Below, one piece after another: positions 5,071 through 7,531 of a DNA stretch of 7,531 bases. The translations under genes and the position numbers were made by a program. The first letter of the stretch is position 1; each line of letters starts with the position of its first letter. The stretch is taken from the NCBI GenBank assembly GCA_025935155.1, contig JAICVV010000093.1, positions 1 to 7,531 of the forward strand. Reading direction: 5' to 3'. This stretch comes from Alphaproteobacteria bacterium (GTDB taxonomy: Bacteria > Pseudomonadota > Alphaproteobacteria > Micropepsales > Micropepsaceae). The notes under the pieces are model-generated. The model was not told the origin of the DNA, did not search any database, and was given only the letters and a program-made list of their open reading frames with translations.

Positions 5071-7531
5071 TCAAAAATGCACGCCCGCGGTCAAACCATA
5101 GGTTCGCGGGTCGCCAAGGAGGGCATTGGTGTAGAGGCCGGACGGCGCCCCCGCGAGATACTCGCCGGTGATGTTGTCTTTGTTGAAAATATTTTTCACC
5201 CAGGCCGTCACGTACCACACGGTCTCCGGCGCGTTCAGCGTGAGTTGTGCGTTGCCCACGCCCCACGCCTCGATCCTGTCCGCCGGATCGTTGAAGATGC
5301 GGCCGAACATGCCAGTCTGCCAATAATAGTCTGCGCGCGGCACGAGGGTGTATCCATCGCCCAGCGCGAAGGTGTATTGCGCGCCCACGCTGATGGTAAA
5401 GTCCGGTGTGTTCTGCAGCTGGTTGCCGCGCAGATTCACAAACGCGCCCGACGCGCTGCCGTGGCCGGTGGGATCGATGCGGCTGTAGCCAAACGGCTGC
5501 AGCAGCGTTTCCGGGATGGCGGCGCAGGTACCGAAATTGGCGTGCGCCACGCCATGCGCCGCCAGCACGCTCGATCCACCCGGCGGATCGAAGAACACGC
5601 CCGCCAGCGATGGCACGTTCCGGTCGATGTATGCCTGGAACGCCGCGTTGTCGGCGGGCGTCACTGTCTGGCCGCCGATCAGGTAGATCACGCAGTTCTG
5701 GCCCACATTGTTGCCCAGCGTCGCGTCCTTGATAAGCACGACGTCGCTGCGGCCGGCCGTGGGGTTGCGCTCGTCCACGAGCTCGCTATTGCCGATTTCG
5801 GAATGCGCCGTGCCGAAGCTCAGGTTGAACTGCCAGTTCGTTGCGGGCACCCAGAGGAATTCGCCTTCCACGCCCCACAGTTCCGCATCGATGTTCTGAT
5901 TGACGGAGGTGTTGTTCTCGATCGCCGAAACCTGCAGGTCTTTGTAGTTGTAGTACCACACATCCAGATTGGCCTGCAGCGTATCGCCCAGAAGCGTGTT
6001 TTTGGTACCGAGCTCGAACGCATCGACCGATTCCGGCAGGTAACTTTTGGGAACGCCGAGGCCCGGTTGCACGCCCTGATTGAAGCCGCCGGCCTTGTAG
6101 CCGCGCACGTAGGAAGCATAAACAAGCGTCGCATCCGTGAAGTTCGTCTTGGGGGTCCAGTCGATGACTGCCCGGCCGGTCAGCTTGTTGAAGGTGACGC
6201 TATTGGTCTGCCAGACGCTCAGCTCCGGATCCGACTGATCGAAATCGCTCTGGCCCTGCTCGACCAGCGCTTGCATTGCTTCTTTTTCGTTCGTGGTGCC
6301 AAGCGGCACCAGGCCGCTGAACAGCTCGATGCGGCCGCGCTGTAATTTCTCATCGTCCGTCCAGCGCAAGCCGCCGGTGAGTTTCAGTTTGTTGGGGATC
6401 AGATCGTAATAGACTTCGCCGAACACGGCTTTCGACACCAGCGTGTCTTCATCGCCGACGTTGTGATAGAAGGACGGCGCCAGAATGCATCCTGTGGCAA
6501 AGCACAATTGCGGCGCGTTGAGGCCGTTGAGGCTTCCCAGCACAATGCCGGGATAATCTTCCGTTGGGGCGTTGACGAAATAGTCGCCTCTGGTGACCGC
6601 GCGCAGGTAATAGCCTGCGAGCAGGAAATTCAGCGGCCCGTCGAAATCGGAATTGAAGCGAAGCTCCAGCGACTGCTGCTGCGACTGCCGATCCGACTGA
6701 TTGTACGCCGTCACGTCCGGCACGTACTTCAGGATGTTGCCGCCGGTAATGCCGAGATTTTTGGTGCCGGAGAGCGGCAGCGATCCCGGCACGGTGGTGA
6801 AGAAGGGCGCAAACAGATTGGCATAAGCGGTGCCGCCCGCATTCAGCAGCACCGCGTGCAACGCGCCTTCCGCGCCGGTGAACGCATCCCAGTTGCCGAG
6901 GCGCTCCTGGTCAAAGGGCACACTGGCGAAATTCGTATAGCTCTCCTGCGACCAGACATTGTTCTGGTCCCAGCCTCCAACCAGCGTGGCATCCAGCCAG
7001 TTCGACAATTTCTGGCGCCAGTTAAGCGCATAGAACAGATCGTTCGCCTTGTACTGCGGATTGAAGCCGGTGAAGACCTTGCGCGGATCGGATGGGTTAC
7101 AGGGGGTGCCCGGCTCCAGGCAAAGCGCGGGCAGTTCGGCCGGCTGCGTTAAATCGAAAAGCCCAAGCGCGGAACCCAGCCCGGCCAGCGGCGTACCCGC
7201 AAAAGCCGCATTCAACCCCTGCACGCTGGAGGCGATCGACGGCAATGTGGCGTTCGGGTTCGTCAAGCCGTTCGAGATACTGTCCGGCAGGCAGCCGAGA
7301 ATGCCGCTCGGGTCGGTGGTACAGTATTGCTTCTGCGCCCGCATACGATTGTCGCCCTCGTGCTCGACAGCGCCCACGAAATCGACGGTGGTGCTGGTCG
7401 TCGGCTCCCATCGCACGCTGGCGCGGAAGGAAAGCGTGTTGCGGCCATCGAGGTCGCGGCCGTCGAATTCATTGGTGATGAAGCCGCCACGCTGGAACCA
7501 GTCGCCTGCCAGCCGCACGCCCAGCTGCCCA
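5071..7531 (-). CDS. TonB-dependent outer-membrane receptor, N-terminus outside the window (partial)
   Basis: The frame is open to the right edge, so the signal peptide, TonB box and plug domain are missing; about 819 C-terminal residues are visible and the GTG at 7518 is internal (preceded in frame by G-Q-L-G). The visible part is the 22-strand barrel: early strands V-R-L-A-G-D-W-F-Q-R-G-G and F-R-A-S-V-R-W-E-P, then Y-Y-D-L-I-P-N-K-L-K-L-T-G-G-L-R-W-T-D-D, A-S-Y-V-R-G-Y-K-A-G-G-F-N, F-E-L-G-T-K-N, and the closing V-K-N-I-F-N-K-D-N and D-P-R-T-Y-G-L-T-A-G-V-H-F with a C-terminal Phe as BAM substrates have. Such receptors import siderophores, cobalamin, glycans or peptides with TonB-ExbBD energy; the substrate cannot be told here. 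The eight Cys fall in four putative loop pairs. No transport or enzyme genes lie beside it in the window, and its promoter is out of view. Confidence 0.95.
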   Translation of the reverse strand, partial: GQLGVRLAGDWFQRGGFITNEFDGRDLDGRNTLSFRASVRWEPTTSTTVDFVGAVEHEGDNRMRAQKQYCTTDPSGILGCLPDSISNGLTNPNATLPSIASSVQGLNAAFAGTPLAGLGSALGLFDLTQPAELPALCLEPGTPCNPSDPRKVFTGFNPQYKANDLFYALNWRQKLSNWLDATLVGGWDQNNVWSQESYTNFASVPFDQERLGNWDAFTGAEGALHAVLLNAGGTAYANLFAPFFTTVPGSLPLSGTKNLGITGGNILKYVPDVTAYNQSDRQSQQQSLELRFNSDFDGPLNFLLAGYYLRAVTRGDYFVNAPTEDYPGIVLGSLNGLNAPQLCFATGCILAPSFYHNVGDEDTLVSKAVFGEVYYDLIPNKLKLTGGLRWTDDEKLQRGRIELFSGLVPLGTTNEKEAMQALVEQGQSDFDQSDPELSVWQTNSVTFNKLTGRAVIDWTPKTNFTDATLVYASYVRGYKAGGFNQGVQPGLGVPKSYLPESVDAFELGTKNTLLGDTLQANLDVWYYNYKDLQVSAIENNTSVNQNIDAELWGVEGEFLWVPATNWQFNLSFGTAHSEIGNSELVDERNPTAGRSDVVLIKDATLGNNVGQNCVIYLIGGQTVTPADNAAFQAYIDRNVPSLAGVFFDPPGGSSVLAAHGVAHANFGTCAAIPETLLQPFGYSRIDPTGHGSASGAFVNLRGNQLQNTPDFTISVGAQYTFALGDGYTLVPRADYYWQTGMFGRIFNDPADRIEAWGVGNAQLTLNAPETVWYVTAWVKNIFNKDNITGEYLAGAPSGLYTNALLGDPRTYGLTAGVHF

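Noticed and set aside
5032..6345. Rightward 437-codon ORF opposite the TonB-dependent receptor
   Set aside because: The receptor strand has unmistakable barrel motifs; the opposite frame is Arg/Ala/Val-rich shadow sequence.

Overview
The window reads as a piece of a GC-rich Gram-negative chromosome, most likely from an alphaproteobacterium. The grounds are a lipoprotein with a lipobox, a large TonB-dependent outer-membrane receptor, an MGST1-like MAPEG protein, a TolB/TPR regulator of a type common in Alphaproteobacteria, and an intergenic palindromic repeat of the CTCCCCCGC-AAA-GCGGGGGAG kind often seen in that class. The assignment is inference from gene content; no rRNA or tRNA is present.

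Layout. Positions 1-36 hold nothing I can assign. A compact palindromic repeat element (37-160) precedes a rightward cluster of three closely spaced genes: a small soluble DUF7079-like protein (200-622), a lipoprotein of unknown function (657-1361), and an MGST1-like MAPEG membrane protein (1410-1877). The cluster meets a leftward regulator gene (1898-3391) tail to tail, with a perfect 10-bp inverted repeat at the junction. The regulator has a Cro/C1-type helix-turn-helix, a TolB-like domain and TPRs. It is divergent from an exported seven-repeat HAF-type protein (3593-4810). Their shared 201-bp control region carries helically phased CGCAACC repeats. A long stem-loop followed by a T-run closes the HAF gene. 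After it come a 37-codon ORF with a strong ribosome-binding site and a signal peptide (4956-5069) and, one base past its stop, the 3' end of a leftward TonB-dependent receptor (5071 to beyond the right edge; the plug and N-terminus lie outside the window).

How the genes may work together. The first three genes are probably co-transcribed: gaps are 34 and 48 bp, and two micro-ORFs tile the first gap. Their products have no obvious common pathway. The clearest functional unit is the divergent regulator/HAF pair, where the regulator may control itself and the exported protein. The HAF protein is best read as a closed seven-bladed beta-propeller: its last repeat stops at the conserved Arg and the missing strand is supplied by the N-terminus of the mature protein. 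The receptor is an outer-membrane importer of unknown substrate; the small secreted-peptide ORF beside it is either a genuine tiny gene or the stub of a truncated one.
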